Numbered from the stretch's first letter, positions 44,546 through 54,771 are shown. The stretch: DNA of 64,000 bases from Oscillatoria acuminata PCC 6304 (GCF_000317105.1 NC_019693.1:5457227-5521226), one strand, 5' to 3'. The notes: generated by a model not told the origin, from the sequence alone. Made by a program: numbers and translations.

Positions 44546-46417
44546 ATGAAAAGCGACAAATTCGATTTAGTGCGCTCTAATGAACTCGAACCGTTGAACG
44601 GATCGCATCGTCTTTCAGCATCACTCAGCGACGATTTGTTATTAATTCAATGGTTAGAAAAAAATCCCGACTATGTGGGACTCGTCAAACGGTCCCGACG
44701 GCAAGGATGGTTTTGGAATTTATATTATTCCCTCAACCCTAAACCCCCCATTGTCTACGTCTTAGGCTTTCTCCAAGCCAACCCTAGGCATTTTGATGGT
44801 GAAGCCTTTGTCCCTAGAGATGTCCGCAGAGATTCGGAAATTACTGCCGATATTGTCTCCGGTGCCACTTTAATTAATGCCATCACCAATTTTCCCATTC
44901 TGTTGTTTGCTTTTAAAGGTTTGGGAAATATTTGGGTAGCGCCAGTGGCTAGTTTTGTCTTAAACCTAATTGTCCTCAATTGGACCAACCTCGCCGGAAC
45001 TGCCACTGCCGGAAACCGACCGGGTAAAAAATATTGGGCGCAAGTGGGGTTTGCGGGTTTTTTACTGATGAGTATTCTGCAATCTTTCGTGGCTGGAATT
45101 GGTTCAGAATTAATTAACAACCGTCCCGCTTTAAGCTATAAACTTGCGGAAGAATTAATCGAAGAACATGACCGCAAAATTCGTCAAGTCGAACCCGATA
45201 CTGACGCCTACGAACGCACCTTTGCTCAATGTCAGGAAAACCTCCAGCTTTTATCCCAAATTCCGCGTACCGATCCACGTTGGGATTCCCTCTATGTGGA
45301 AACGAACGGGTCTGTCGCCGATCGCGAACGAGATTGGAGTCGAGTCCCGGAGGAAAACTTGCCTCTGTGCCAAAAAGCCGATCGCATCCGCACTGAAACT
45401 TTTGCAGTTCGAGAGGACTGGGAAGAAAAACTCAAAACTCGCAGTGAACTGGGAAATGACCTGATTTTCCTCAACCGAGAATTACCCCTAGTTTTTAGTC
45501 GCTATTTTAACGAATATGGAGAAATCACCTCCGGGGTGGAAGAGGTTCGCCTCGCCTCTAGTAACTTCTTCGGGAATCTATTCGCCCTCAATTTTTCCCG
45601 CTTGGGATTTTCGTTATTTTTCTTTATGCTCTCGACGATTACGAGTATCACCGCTTGTTATATTACTGTGGCTCATGCGCGGGGTAGAAATACCAAAATT
45701 TCTCATAATCCCGAGGTGGAAGCAGCGGTGCGAGAGTGGTTAGAAACCATTCGCCAAATGAACTTAAATCGCCACCGTCCCAATCCTTCTAAAGAAGAAC
45801 GGTATGAGGAACGGTTGATTGCTCGATTTACTTCCGAATATCGTAAAACCGGAATTTGTGACTATCCGGTATTAGAAGGAATTGCCTATCGCGCTCATCA
45901 AGGTACTCTCTTTTTACCGGAACAACAACAACTGATTTCTGATGAAATAGACCGGACCTTGGATGATATTTACAAAGCGGTGTCGGCTTTGGAATACAAG
46001 TTCTGCGATTTACAGAAATTTGTGGCCATGAGTGACCCGGAAATCATGCAAAAGACTTTAAAGGTGGAAATGCTGATGAAGTCGGATTTGAAATTGCTGT
46101 TTAAAGCCCTGCATTATTTATTGGATAAGGCTCATAAATATGCGGTATCTAATTACGGTCAATGGGAGTATTTAGAGAGTGATGATGCGGAAAAAGCCCG
46201 GAAATTAATCAAGCAGATTGTCAAAATCCGCAAAGCGCTGAATCGAGAAGCTCATGTCAATTGGGTAATGAGCAAACCGACGGAGTTCGGACGGAGCAAG
46301 GCTTGTCAACGAGTCCGGCAGAAATTAGATGTGTTGCCGGGATATTGTTATGAGTTGGGTTACATTACTCAGCAAAAATTGCTGGATAAAGTGGTGGTCA
46401 ATCCTCCTTCGGTTTAA
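44546..46417 (+). CDS. Large membrane protein with coiled periplasmic or cytoplasmic domains
   Basis: This is a 623-residue protein of unknown family starting at the ATG at 44546. The N-terminus (about 1-100) is soluble. Hydrophobic segments lie at about 105-150 (two helices), 160-185 and 350-378. Between the third and fourth there is a helical, charged region of about 160 residues with KIRQVEPDTDAYER. The C-terminal 235 residues are helical and soluble, with AHARGRNTKISHNPEVEAAV and CDLQKFVAMSDPEIMQ among the visible segments. No enzymatic motif is apparent. It is a single gene closed by a strong terminator at 46448-46486. Confidence 0.85.
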   Translation: MKSDKFDLVRSNELEPLNGSHRLSASLSDDLLLIQWLEKNPDYVGLVKRSRRQGWFWNLYYSLNPKPPIVYVLGFLQANPRHFDGEAFVPRDVRRDSEITADIVSGATLINAITNFPILLFAFKGLGNIWVAPVASFVLNLIVLNWTNLAGTATAGNRPGKKYWAQVGFAGFLLMSILQSFVAGIGSELINNRPALSYKLAEELIEEHDRKIRQVEPDTDAYERTFAQCQENLQLLSQIPRTDPRWDSLYVETNGSVADRERDWSRVPEENLPLCQKADRIRTETFAVREDWEEKLKTRSELGNDLIFLNRELPLVFSRYFNEYGEITSGVEEVRLASSNFFGNLFALNFSRLGFSLFFFMLSTITSITACYITVAHARGRNTKISHNPEVEAAVREWLETIRQMNLNRHRPNPSKEERYEERLIARFTSEYRKTGICDYPVLEGIAYRAHQGTLFLPEQQQLISDEIDRTLDDIYKAVSALEYKFCDLQKFVAMSDPEIMQKTLKVEMLMKSDLKLLFKALHYLLDKAHKYAVSNYGQWEYLESDDAEKARKLIKQIVKIRKALNREAHVNWVMSKPTEFGRSKACQRVRQKLDVLPGYCYELGYITQQKLLDKVVVNPPSV

Positions 46418-46447
46418 GCGCGGAGTTTCGGAGTTTTATCCGGATGG

Positions 46448-46486
46448 GTCGGTTGAGTTGATGTGGGTAACTCAACCGACTTTTTT
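46448..46486 (+). terminator. Intrinsic terminator
   Basis: Arms 46448-46459 (GTCGGTTGAGTT) and 46469-46480 are perfect complements around a 9-nt loop, followed by six T. It ends the transcript of the 623-residue membrane protein. Confidence 0.9.
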
Positions 46487-46816
46487 GTAGTGAGAGAATT
46501 CTCCTGGAGTGCGATCGCACCTAGAAATGACTAAAATAAAATCCACTTGTTCCAGTACACTTGCCAGTTTGAGGACTGTCTGAATTAGGGGGATTTTCCT
46601 CGGTTATACCCTCTGGCGATCGCCCTGTTACCGAATGACTGAAATCCTGACAGCGCAAGCTAATTTCGTTCGGATTCAGGGAAATATCCGGGAAGATACC
46701 CCGACGTTGTAACAGTCACTTTGAATACTTCCACATCCCCTCCCCTGTCCGTCACAATCACCCCCTACAGTCAAAGTATCAACGGTTGTCAAGATTTCAT
46801 TCACCAACCGAATTTT
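46487..46816. other. Upstream region of the outer-membrane barrel gene
   Basis: About 330 bases without a gene. An in-frame TTG at 46721 would extend the next protein, but the extension is not signal-like, so I place the gene start at 46817. The promoter is probably within 46680-46800, but I cannot define it. Confidence 0.5.
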
Positions 46817-47368
46817 ATGAAACGAATTCTTCAGTCTGTTGTAACGCTGTCTGCTTTGTCCGTTGTGATGATGATTCCTGCACTCCTCTCCAGCAGTGCC
46901 GCTCATGCCGAAGGGTTACAAACCCTCACCGGCAAGCAAGGAATGGCGGGTCACTATCTCGGTGCGGGTCTGGGTGGTAACCTTCACAACTGGGATGAGG
47001 GACAAGGCAGTGAAAGCTATGGCGGTAACGTCCAAGGTCGTTATCAAGTTCCGAATTCTGCCTTTTCTGTGCGCGGATCGGCCTTGATTAATAATAATGC
47101 GGCAGCATTGGTCCCGATGTTATCGGTGGATGTACCTGTGACGAATAACGCTAACTTATACTTTGGAGGCGGTTATTCCTTCATCAGCGAACGCGGTCAA
47201 CAAACGGCTCTGGGTAACCAAGATGCCTTAACGGTTGCCACGGGAGTGGAGGCTGTCGTTCAGGAAAACATCGTACTGTTTGGAGATGCTAAGGTCGCGT
47301 TTGATGCTTATCGCAATACGGATCAAGCCGCTTTTAGCCTGCTGGTGGGTGCGGGTTATCGCTTCTAA
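46817..47368 (+). CDS. Small outer-membrane beta-barrel protein
   Basis: This 183-residue precursor starts at the ATG at 46817. A clear signal peptide (basic MKR, hydrophobic core, cleavage after AHA near residue 31) precedes a Gly/Asn-rich, alternating sequence. It ends in LVGAGYRF, with a C-terminal aromatic residue as required for outer-membrane insertion. An eight-stranded porin-like or OmpA-type barrel is likely. There is no Cys. A strong hairpin terminator follows. The specific role is unknown, and it may be a structural or small-molecule channel. Confidence 0.85.
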   Translation: MKRILQSVVTLSALSVVMMIPALLSSSAAHAEGLQTLTGKQGMAGHYLGAGLGGNLHNWDEGQGSESYGGNVQGRYQVPNSAFSVRGSALINNNAAALVPMLSVDVPVTNNANLYFGGGYSFISERGQQTALGNQDALTVATGVEAVVQENIVLFGDAKVAFDAYRNTDQAAFSLLVGAGYRF

Positions 47369-47424
47369 TTTTTCTAATTTTGCCTCGATTTGGGTGGAGT
47401 GTGGTGTGGCACTCGGTTAAATAG

Positions 47425-47469
47425 GCAACAACCGCTGGGGGTTCAAACCCCCAGCGGTTGTTGCTTTTT
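47425..47469 (+). terminator. Strong intrinsic terminator
   Basis: A 17-bp perfect hairpin (47425-47441 with 47448-47464, 6-nt loop) is followed by TTTTT. It ends the outer-membrane barrel gene. Confidence 0.93.
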
Positions 47470-47643
47470 CCGCTTTCTCATTTCTTCCTATGGGTAGAGG
47501 AAATTTTATTATTTTTTATTAAAAATAAAGTAAGGGCTAAGAAATACTTAGCAAGGTTGAGAGAGTTTTTAATAATTTAAGGGACATTTTTTAATCTTTG
47601 TCTCTGCTTGCTGATTTTTGATTTAGATCCCAGGAGTTTAACA

Positions 47644-47856
47644 ATGTCTGAAACTAAACCCAAGCAAGTTGATTTTTCAAACGCTAAAGAACCCCCTAAA
47701 TCTATCGATTCTGAAGTAGATACAAGTGCAGAAAATCCCAATTTGGACCCGAAATTTAACCCCTCTCAAGAGCAGGAGGAGCCGGAAAAACAGCCGGATG
47801 GGATTCCACCCGGGGAACGGATGATCCAGCAGACTTGGATGCGCGGGGGGAGGTAA
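47644..47856 (+). CDS. Small acidic disordered protein, 70 residues
   Basis: The ATG at 47644 has an AGGAG ribosome-binding site 7 nt upstream. The protein is Glu/Pro/Lys-rich, with PPGERMIQQTWMRGG near the end, and looks disordered. It has no Cys and no membrane segment. I recognise no family. It appears to be a single-gene transcript. Confidence 0.65.
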   Translation: MSETKPKQVDFSNAKEPPKSIDSEVDTSAENPNLDPKFNPSQEQEEPEKQPDGIPPGERMIQQTWMRGGR

Positions 47857-48053
47857 CACAGAGCTTGGCAAAGGGGAAAGTTGTCGGAAGAATTGCGATC
47901 GCAGCTTGACTTGAGGGGAACCGGATTTGTCGGTTATTTCCCTCACCCCTCAACTCCTGTTTTATCCGGAGCGATCGCTGAGTTGGATCACACCCATTTT
48001 CTGGGCGATCGCTGATTGTAAAACTCTCTAAACTTTACTCCTGATTTACCACC

Positions 48054-48257
48054 ATGAACGGACAACAAACCCCCTCAACTCACGAACCGATTCAATCATC
48101 GGAGGAATTGGAGAAAGCCTTTCAAGAATTGGGTCGGGCCTTTACCGTCTATTGGGCCTGGAAAGCAACGGATTTGCTCGATCGCCAGCCTACGAGCGCT
48201 AGATGCCATGACACCCCCCACCGGACCCCACCGGACAATCCTGGGGACTCGGGTTAA
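48054..48257 (+). CDS. Small protein, probably frame-disrupted
   Basis: The ATG at 48054 opens a 67-codon ORF whose first half (SSEELEKAFQELGRAFTVYW) is clearly protein-like and whose second half is not. A 10-bp tandem duplication (48216-48225 and 48226-48235) lies in the second half. In another frame the sequence after it continues in a protein-like way (LTRREDLEPELQSLGTR, stop near 48306). The gene may be frameshifted by repeat-number change. It has no known family. Confidence 0.5.
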   Translation: MNGQQTPSTHEPIQSSEELEKAFQELGRAFTVYWAWKATDLLDRQPTSARCHDTPHRTPPDNPGDSG

Positions 48258-48306
48258 CTCGCCGTGAGGACCTCGAACCGGAACTCCAATCCCTAGGTAC
48301 TCGCTG

Positions 48307-48633
48307 ATGCTCAAATAATGGTTTCATGATCAGAGCAACCCCTCTATCCTGGATGGGGTTGCTCTGAGCGCCCCGATGGAGCGGCGTTACCGTGGAAACT
48401 TAAGCGTCAGTTTTCCAAATATGAGGATAATTTCTATAAAATGTAAATAAATATAACAGATTGCCCTCAACGTGGTCAAATTCGCTTATAACCATTCGCA
48501 AGGGTGTGATATCGATGTCGAGCAATAAAGGGTAAAAAAGTTCATAATAGAGGCAATTCAAATCCCATCCTGTCTGTCTTGACCTCAAGACATTCCGAGG
48601 TGGGGTCTAGGCGGGTCTAAACAAATCATTTTC
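48307..48633. other. Upstream region of first histidine kinase
   Basis: About 330 bases. A near-HLR1 sequence sits at 48440-48457 (minus strand GTTATATT-TA-TTTACATT, one mismatch). A minus-strand ORF at 48400-48588 would need a TTG start and is not supported. Confidence 0.4.
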
Positions 48634-50595
48634 ATGGGAAAATTCATCGGAAAAAAACGGTCTTTGACTACCCAGCTTACCGTCTCTGTCACGACCTTAA
48701 CCCTTGTCGCGATGGCGACCATTACAGCGATCTCGATTTGGAGTCAGCAACAGACTCTCCGCAAACAACTCGAAAGACAAGCCGATCAGTTACTGGAGGC
48801 AATCTCCATTAGTGTCGGCAATGCCTTGACGGGAGGAAACGAACAGTTTCTGCAAACCCTCGTGGAGGAGAACCAGCAACGAGGAATCGCGCTTTCTACG
48901 CGGATTTATCAAACCGACGGAGAAGTAATCGCCGAGGATTCTCCAGAGGCTGGAGCAAGTCCAGAAGCAGAACCCTTTGTGGGGCAACTGCTAGAGACCA
49001 ATCGAACTCTATTTCGTTGGCAGGACAACCGTTTGATTGCGGGGAAAGCGGTGATCGTAGAAGGCACCCCGGTTGCTGCCCTGCGGATTGAACTCTCTAA
49101 GGCCCTGTTGGACCAGCAAATGTTTGTGGCCAGCGCTACGGGACTGCTGGCAATTTTGATCACCGGATTTGTGGCGGTGATTGTCGCTCGCAAACTGGCC
49201 CAGTCGATCACCGGACCTTTGTACCAGTTGGGTTCTGCCACGGAAGGGATTGCGGAAGGGGACTTCACCCAGACCATTGAAATTCCGGCTTATGAGGAAA
49301 TCGGCCTGTTGACGCACTCGTTCAACACCATGAGCGATCGCCTCCGAGAGCTATTTGAAAACATGGCCGATCGCACGGCGGATCTGCATCAAAGCGAAGC
49401 TAAAAATGTGGCCTTACTCATGGCCATTCCCGATTTGATGTTTGGATTCAGCCAAGATGGCACCTTTATTGATTACAAAGGAGGAAGAGGGGATACCATC
49501 TTAAAACCTCAAGGGGAATTGTTACAAAAAAGCGTGGAATTGGTTTTTCCTCCAGAACTAGCCGATCTTTATTTAAAATATGTTAATAGCGCCTTACAAA
49601 CTCGGGATATTCAAGTTTTTGAATATGAGTGGTTCATCAATGGCAAGCGTCGTCATTTTGAAGCGCGATTTGCGGTCTGTGGGGAAGATGAAGTGCTGGC
49701 CATTGTTCGAGATATTACCGAAAATAAATTAGCTCAATTTGAATTGCAACAAGCTAAGGAAGCGGCAGAAGCTGCAAATTATGCCAAAAGTGTCTTCCTA
49801 GCAAATATGAGCCATGAACTAAGAACTCCGCTGAATGCCATTATCGGTTATACGGATTTGTTGGAGGAAGAGGCGGAAGATTTGGGCTATGAAGATTTTA
49901 TTTCTGACTTGAACAAAATTAGACAAGCCGGAAAAAATCTGATGGGAATTATCAGCGATGTGCTGGATATTTCTAAGCTAGAAGCTGGGAAGATGACGTT
50001 ATGCTTAGAAACGTTTGATATTTCTACGTTGCTGCTAGAAGTGCAGACGACGGTTTTGCCGTTAGTCCAGAAAAATGGTAATACCCTGGAAATCCAATGT
50101 CCGCGCAATATGGGGAGTATGTATGCCGATCGCACCAAGGTTAAGCAGGTGTTGTTAAATCTGCTGAGTAATGCGGCCAAATTTACGGAATCTGGGATGA
50201 TTTCTATGTCCGTTAAAAAGATTAGAAAGGAAAAAACAGTGCAGGATGAGGCAACTCACTCTCCCCTGCTATCTCCGGCTGAAAATTCCCCAGAATCGGA
50301 GCAAGTCCACGCGACTGAATATGCGATTTTTCGGGTGAAAGATACGGGAATCGGAATCACGCCGGAACAGAAGCAGCATATCTTTAAGGCGTTTGCTCAA
50401 GCGGACCCCTCCACAACGCGCAAATATGGCGGGACGGGTTTGGGTTTGGCGATCGGTCAACGGTTTTGCAAGTTGATGGGGGGTAAGATTTTTGTAGACA
50501 GTCAGGCCGATGGGGGTTCGACTTTTACAGTCTGTCTCCCGGTTATTGTCAAACCCCCCAAGAATGTATCTTGGTCGGTAGAAAAGTATAATTAA
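48634..50595 (+). CDS. Membrane sensor histidine kinase (HAMP-PAS-HisKA-HATPase)
   Basis: This is a 653-residue kinase. Two membrane helices (about 12-34 and 165-187) flank a periplasmic sensor domain. A HAMP linker (about 188-240), a PAS-like domain (about 258-370, [14 protein letters not shown]) and HisKA follow, with the phospho-accepting His394 in [15 protein letters not shown]. The HATPase domain has the N box ([12 protein letters not shown]), DTGIGI and GTGLGLAI. It should autophosphorylate and pass phosphate to a response regulator, but no regulator gene lies nearby, so the partner is elsewhere. It is paralogous along its whole length to the kinase at 51878. No receiver domain is fused. 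Confidence 0.95.
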   Translation: MGKFIGKKRSLTTQLTVSVTTLTLVAMATITAISIWSQQQTLRKQLERQADQLLEAISISVGNALTGGNEQFLQTLVEENQQRGIALSTRIYQTDGEVIAEDSPEAGASPEAEPFVGQLLETNRTLFRWQDNRLIAGKAVIVEGTPVAALRIELSKALLDQQMFVASATGLLAILITGFVAVIVARKLAQSITGPLYQLGSATEGIAEGDFTQTIEIPAYEEIGLLTHSFNTMSDRLRELFENMADRTADLHQSEAKNVALLMAIPDLMFGFSQDGTFIDYKGGRGDTILKPQGELLQKSVELVFPPELADLYLKYVNSALQTRDIQVFEYEWFINGKRRHFEARFAVCGEDEVLAIVRDITENKLAQFELQQAKEAAEAANYAKSVFLANMSHELRTPLNAIIGYTDLLEEEAEDLGYEDFISDLNKIRQAGKNLMGIISDVLDISKLEAGKMTLCLETFDISTLLLEVQTTVLPLVQKNGNTLEIQCPRNMGSMYADRTKVKQVLLNLLSNAAKFTESGMISMSVKKIRKEKTVQDEATHSPLLSPAENSPESEQVHATEYAIFRVKDTGIGITPEQKQHIFKAFAQADPSTTRKYGGTGLGLAIGQRFCKLMGGKIFVDSQADGGSTFTVCLPVIVKPPKNVSWSVEKYN

Positions 50596-51877
50596 GCTGA
50601 GGAGGCTGAGGGAGATAGATCAAAGGACTCTCGGCGAGAATTGCCCAGTCTTGGAGGGGGGTAATATTCTACCGAGGCGAAAAAAACAAAGTCTTCCCGG
50701 CTGTGCGATCGCCTAGGGTACAGAGATCCGGTGCGGGGTTTTGAGGGCGATCGCCCTCATCCCGATCTGGGCATCATCCCCATCCATCCTGTGGATTTTA
50801 CTGAGGGACCCCTCCTTGAAGTTTCCGGGGGAAGTTCTCCGGGGAAGGTTGCCCCGGGTTTGCTTCCTATGGCAGAATTTTTAACCTCTTCCTGGTGTAA
50901 AGTTTTAGAATTCGTATGCAGACTTGAACGATTTTTTAATGAAATCGCTGGAATTTTTATGAAATTATTTCTGGGCCATCAAAAAAAATCCGTAAAATTA
51001 CTGAGGGATTGAGGGACTCGACATCGGGTCAACGGGATTTGGTAGAATGAGCGAGTAATTGAAGTATGAGGCATCGGATTGACTTAAAATAGGGCAGTCA
51101 ATCTGATGGGATCCAGGGGAATCGGCGAGCAGAACTCCTCGCGATCGCCCGGAATTCGGAACGTCAAAGCTGACAGGAGCTAAGGTTGATCCTCTAGGGC
51201 ATGGGTACAGGATGAGATAAATAGGACAAGCAACCAGGTTTATGGCCCCAAGAAAGTTACTCATGAGTAAAAATTTTGTGAAGAAGCCCGGTTGTCCTCC
51301 CCCAAGTTATAGATCCGGTGCAAGCCGATTCTTCTGGGACCGTTTGCTTAGTCCAAGCCAGACCGCCCTTTGTTGGGAAAAAACAGCGGTGGCTCTCAAG
51401 GGTTCATTGAGTGGCGATCGCGTATCAATGCCCATTTTGATTCAGGGACTCTTAATCAACCGAACCCGTATCGCTCCCCTAGGGCATTGGTGGGCGAGCA
51501 TTTCAGAATACCATTGAGTTCTTAATCTACCATCGCTGTGCAAACCCAAACCATAACCTCATGTTCAAAACCAACTTAAGAACAATCAGGCAGGTGAGTG
51601 CGATCGCCGTGGCGATCAAGTCGGGTGGTCAAGCGGTCCCCCCATCATCCCCAAACATCTCGCCATCCCAGTTCAAAACGATCCCCAAGACTCAGGGCGA
51701 TCGTCCTATTCCCCTGGAGCCGATCAATACTCCCCACCTTGATATACTCCACAGCCAGAAAATCCAAGCTCCACCCCCCCAGTGTCTAGAAACTGTCCTA
51801 ATTGATAGATTGGCTCCCCCTCGATTTCAGGTCAAGAAGCTGGAGTTATATGCAAGGGTAAAAGATAGGTGAGTGGC
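50596..51877. other. Long region between the two histidine kinases
   Basis: About 1.28 kb without a well-supported gene. ORFs at 50731-51012, 51242-51517 and 51561-51872 have atypical, proline- or serine-rich sequences and lack good ribosome-binding sites. The last one overlaps an alternative GTG start of the second kinase by 4 nt and could be translated. Several HIP1 sites are present. This may be decayed sequence from the duplication of the kinase genes. Confidence 0.5.
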
Positions 51878-53776
51878 ATGGTTATCTTTAACAGGAAAAA
51901 AGGGCTTTCCCTTGCCAGCAAACTAACGTTAGCCATGACCACGTTAGCAATTGTCACTGTGGGGAGCGTCACCGGGCTTTTCCTTCGCCGCACACAACAA
52001 AACTTCCGGAGCGAACTTGAAAATCAAGCCGAAATCGTACTGACAACCTTAGCCATCACCACCGCTCATGCACTCCAGAACCAACAGGCTGACTTTTTAG
52101 AAGAAATTCTAGAACAACTCGGCAGTGAGCAAATTTTAGTAGTCGGGCGCATCTATGGAGCAGACGGACGAATCGTGGCGGATATCTATAACGATGATAT
52201 TTGGCGCTACAATACCGAACCTGATGCCTTTGGCGTGATTCTGGTTAACAGTAACCAAACCGTCTTTGAATGGCAAAGCGATCGCCTAATTGCTGGAAAA
52301 GTCGTCATCCGAGAGGAGCAACTCCTAGGAGCCGTCAGTATTGGCCTCTCCACTGCCGAATTGTGGGAAAAAATGGCAGCGGTTCGTAATCAAGGGATCA
52401 TCGCCGCCTTGAGCGCCTCTGTTGCTGGCACCCTCTTCGCCTTGTTGCTGGCGCGTTCCATCACCCGCCCTTTACAGGAAATGACCGCAGCCACCGAGCG
52501 CCTTGCCGAGGGGGACCTGGATCAAACCATCGTGGTAGGCAGCCATGACGAGCTTTTTCTGCTGGCGGAATCCTTTAACAGCATGACCGAGCAACTCAAA
52601 ACCTCGATCGCCACCCTAGAGGAGCGTGCGGAAGCATTGCACCAAAGTGAAGCCAAAAATCGCGCCCTTTTGGAGGCGATTCCGGATTTAATGTTGCAAT
52701 TTAGTCAAGATGGGACCTTCATGGACTTTAAGGGCGGAAGGGGCGATACCCTGCTGCGCCCTGCTGGAGACTTATTAACTCAAAATCTCGACAGTATTTT
52801 ACCTCCAGGATTAGCCCGTATCTATTTAAAATATGTCCAGATTGCCCTGGAAACCGATGATATCCAGGTGTTTGAATATGATTGGTTTATTAATGAAACT
52901 CGCCGTTATTTTGAGGTCCGCATGGTGGTCAGCGGTCATCAACAAGTCTTGGCTATTATTCGGGATATCACCGCTAATAAATTAACTCAATTAGAATTAG
53001 AACAGGCCAAGGAAGCGGCTGAAGCGGCTAGTCATGCTAAAAGTATGTTTCTAGCCACCATGAGTCATGAGTTGCGAACTCCCCTGAATGCGATTCTCGG
53101 GTATAGCGACCTGTTGCGAGATCAAGCTCATGAAGAAGGATTAGAGGAGTTTGTCCCGGATTTAGACCAAATTCATCAGTCTGGTTTGAATTTGCTGACT
53201 ATTATTAGTGATATTTTGGATATTTCTAAAATTGAAGCGGGTCATACGAAGCTTTATTTAGAACGGTTTAATATGGCGGCCCTGATTGCCGAAGTGCAAA
53301 GTCATACCAAATTGTCAATTCTTAAAAATAGCAATCAACTAGAGGTTAAATATGGGGATGAACTCGGGACCATGACTGCCGATCGCACCAAGGTAAAGCA
53401 GGTCCTGCTCAATTTGCTCAGTAATGCCGCTAAGTTTACCCAGAATGGTCAAATCACCTTTTCCGTGGACCGGATTGAAGCCGTCACCCCCAATGGAGAC
53501 CCGGACCCGAATCCTGATGCAGCAATTTTTGTGTTTACCGTCACTGATACCGGGATTGGCATGACTCCTGAACAAATTCAGAAAATATTTCAGCCTTTTG
53601 TCCAAGCTGATGAGAAATATACCCGCAAATATGGGGGGACCGGGTTAGGGTTGGCGATCGGTCAGAATTTCTGTCACATGATGGGAGGCAGTATTACGGT
53701 GGAAAGTCAACCCGGAGAGGGGTCTAGTTTCACCTGCCGCCTTCCCGCAGTGGTTCACAACCCCCAAGGGTCTTAG
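51878..53776 (+). CDS. Membrane sensor histidine kinase, paralogue of upstream kinase
   Basis: I chose the ATG at 51878 (GTG at 51869 is the alternative), preceded by TAGGTGAG. The 632-residue protein has the same layout as the kinase at 48634: helix (about 12-35), periplasmic domain, second helix (about 168-190), HAMP, PAS (LQFSQDGTFMDFKG), HisKA with His397 in [13 protein letters not shown], and HATPase with [18 protein letters not shown] and GTGLGLAI. The periplasmic parts differ more than the cytoplasmic parts, so the two probably sense different signals. It ends with a terminator at 53801-53832. No response regulator lies nearby. Confidence 0.95.
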   Translation: MVIFNRKKGLSLASKLTLAMTTLAIVTVGSVTGLFLRRTQQNFRSELENQAEIVLTTLAITTAHALQNQQADFLEEILEQLGSEQILVVGRIYGADGRIVADIYNDDIWRYNTEPDAFGVILVNSNQTVFEWQSDRLIAGKVVIREEQLLGAVSIGLSTAELWEKMAAVRNQGIIAALSASVAGTLFALLLARSITRPLQEMTAATERLAEGDLDQTIVVGSHDELFLLAESFNSMTEQLKTSIATLEERAEALHQSEAKNRALLEAIPDLMLQFSQDGTFMDFKGGRGDTLLRPAGDLLTQNLDSILPPGLARIYLKYVQIALETDDIQVFEYDWFINETRRYFEVRMVVSGHQQVLAIIRDITANKLTQLELEQAKEAAEAASHAKSMFLATMSHELRTPLNAILGYSDLLRDQAHEEGLEEFVPDLDQIHQSGLNLLTIISDILDISKIEAGHTKLYLERFNMAALIAEVQSHTKLSILKNSNQLEVKYGDELGTMTADRTKVKQVLLNLLSNAAKFTQNGQITFSVDRIEAVTPNGDPDPNPDAAIFVFTVTDTGIGMTPEQIQKIFQPFVQADEKYTRKYGGTGLGLAIGQNFCHMMGGSITVESQPGEGSSFTCRLPAVVHNPQGS

Positions 53777-53800
53777 GGTTTTTGTGGCAGTTTGCCATCA

Positions 53801-53832
53801 AAAAGGGGAGGCACTCCAGTGCTTCCCCTTTT
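53801..53832. terminator. Probable bidirectional terminator
   Basis: AAAAGGGGAGGCACT (53801-53815) pairs with AGTGCTTCCCCTTTT (53818-53832) with one G-T mismatch. A-rich and T-rich ends flank both sides. It lies between the convergent histidine kinase and Psb35-like genes. Confidence 0.75.
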
Positions 53833-53895
53833 AATTGATTATTGAACCCCGCATCATCCACAGAACCGGGGTCTAATTTTTCCATCTTGACCGAT

Positions 53896-54123
53896 TTAAG
53901 AAGGCAGATTGCTGCTGGTATAGGCATCCACCTCGAATGCAGGGACTCGCTTGCTGTAGTCGATATCAGTTCCGGTAATCGATTCAGCTAGGGTTTCAAA
54001 GGAGTCAGAACGCCAGTTACGCTCATGGATAGGTTTGGACTGTTCGCCTCGGAAGTACGCTTGAGTCCCTAATACGGCGACAGCAACCCAACCGACGATA
54101 AAGAGTGCAATTAATAGAGTCAT
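53896..54123 (-). CDS. Psb35-like photosystem II small protein
   Basis: This 75-residue protein has one membrane helix (about 3-24) and then FRGEQSKPIHERNWRS, close to the conserved motif I associate with cyanobacterial Psb35-type photosystem II proteins. It starts with ATG (complement of 54121-54123), preceded by AGGTGG. The polar C-terminus is about 50 residues. I rely on memory of this family, so the name needs a database check. An HLR1-type site lies 30 nt upstream, which fits control by light stress, the usual RpaB regulon. Confidence 0.7.
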   Translation of the reverse strand: MTLLIALFIVGWVAVAVLGTQAYFRGEQSKPIHERNWRSDSFETLAESITGTDIDYSKRVPAFEVDAYTSSNLPS

Positions 54124-54153
54124 AGTCCACCTCTGGGTAAGTTTTTGTTAACT

Positions 54154-54171
54154 TATGTAAATAAATGTAAC
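54154..54171 (-). promoter_or_regulatory. HLR1 site (candidate RpaB binding site)
   Basis: On the gene's strand the sequence is GTTACATT-TA-TTTACATA, a perfect fit to the HLR1 direct-repeat consensus. It is 30 nt upstream of the Psb35-like start codon. RpaB controls photosystem genes under light changes (established for the family); binding here is inferred. Confidence 0.7.
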
Positions 54172-54226
54172 AAACTACTTGATGTTTTGTCAAGGGGTGA
54201 TAATTTAAAAGGTTTTGGAGTTCCCT

Positions 54227-54264
54227 CGGGCCCCTCGATTGTGGGGAAGGCTCCGAGGGGCCCG
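54227..54264. repeat. GC-rich inverted repeat
   Basis: CGGGCCCCTCG (54227-54237) is perfectly complementary to 54254-54264, with a 16-nt loop. It lies in the region before the calpain gene and upstream of the Psb35-like promoter. There is no T-run, so its function is uncertain. Confidence 0.55.
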
Positions 54265-54771
54265 ATGGCTGATTTAAGGCCCTCTGGTTCAGACTGATTT
54301 CGAGTTGAGTTGGGTCGGTAATGAGCCCCTTGAAGTCAGTTGGACGCAACACGAAGTGGAAATGAGCGAAATCTACCTCCGGTTGTTCAGTGCGTAAATC
54401 CGGCAGAGGGGTGTCGGTGATCAAATCAGCAGCAGTTTGAGGACATCCCCGGAAATGAAATCAGTTCCCCATAATTGGGTTTTTCCAAATTCCTATAAAA
54501 CCCCCACGGGTTAAGGGTTTGGGAGTGCCATCATTCCAATCTAGGTAAAATTTTCTTCCGGCGAGGCATGATCCGTGCATAATTTCGCCTCTGCTTCCCT
54601 AATAAATAAATAGGAGACAAAACTCGGTGATTCCGGCGCGATCGCATTTGTGCGGATACAACGGGCGATCGCCGAGTTCACTCTGCAATTACTCGCTATT
54701 TAACCCACTGATTCACGAACACGCATTCCCCCGGCATCTTTCTCATCTATCGAACCAGGAGTCATCTAGTC
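54265..54771. other. Upstream region of the calpain-like gene
   Basis: About 500 bases. A minus-strand ORF at 54023-54424 is proline-rich and has no ribosome-binding site, and I do not annotate it. The sequence before 54772 (GGAGTCATCTAGTC then ATG) gives a ribosome-binding site at long spacing. Confidence 0.45.

Noticed and set aside
48400-48588. 62-codon minus-strand ORF
   Set aside because: Needs a TTG start and has no ribosome-binding site; it lies in the upstream region of a kinase.
51561-51872. 103-codon ORF before the second histidine kinase
   Set aside because: Proline-rich, non-globular sequence; its GTGA overlap concerns only a weaker alternative kinase start. Kept as a possibility only.
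54023-54424. 133-codon minus-strand ORF upstream of the calpain gene
   Set aside because: Overlaps the Psb35-like gene and its HLR1 site, and has an unlikely composition.
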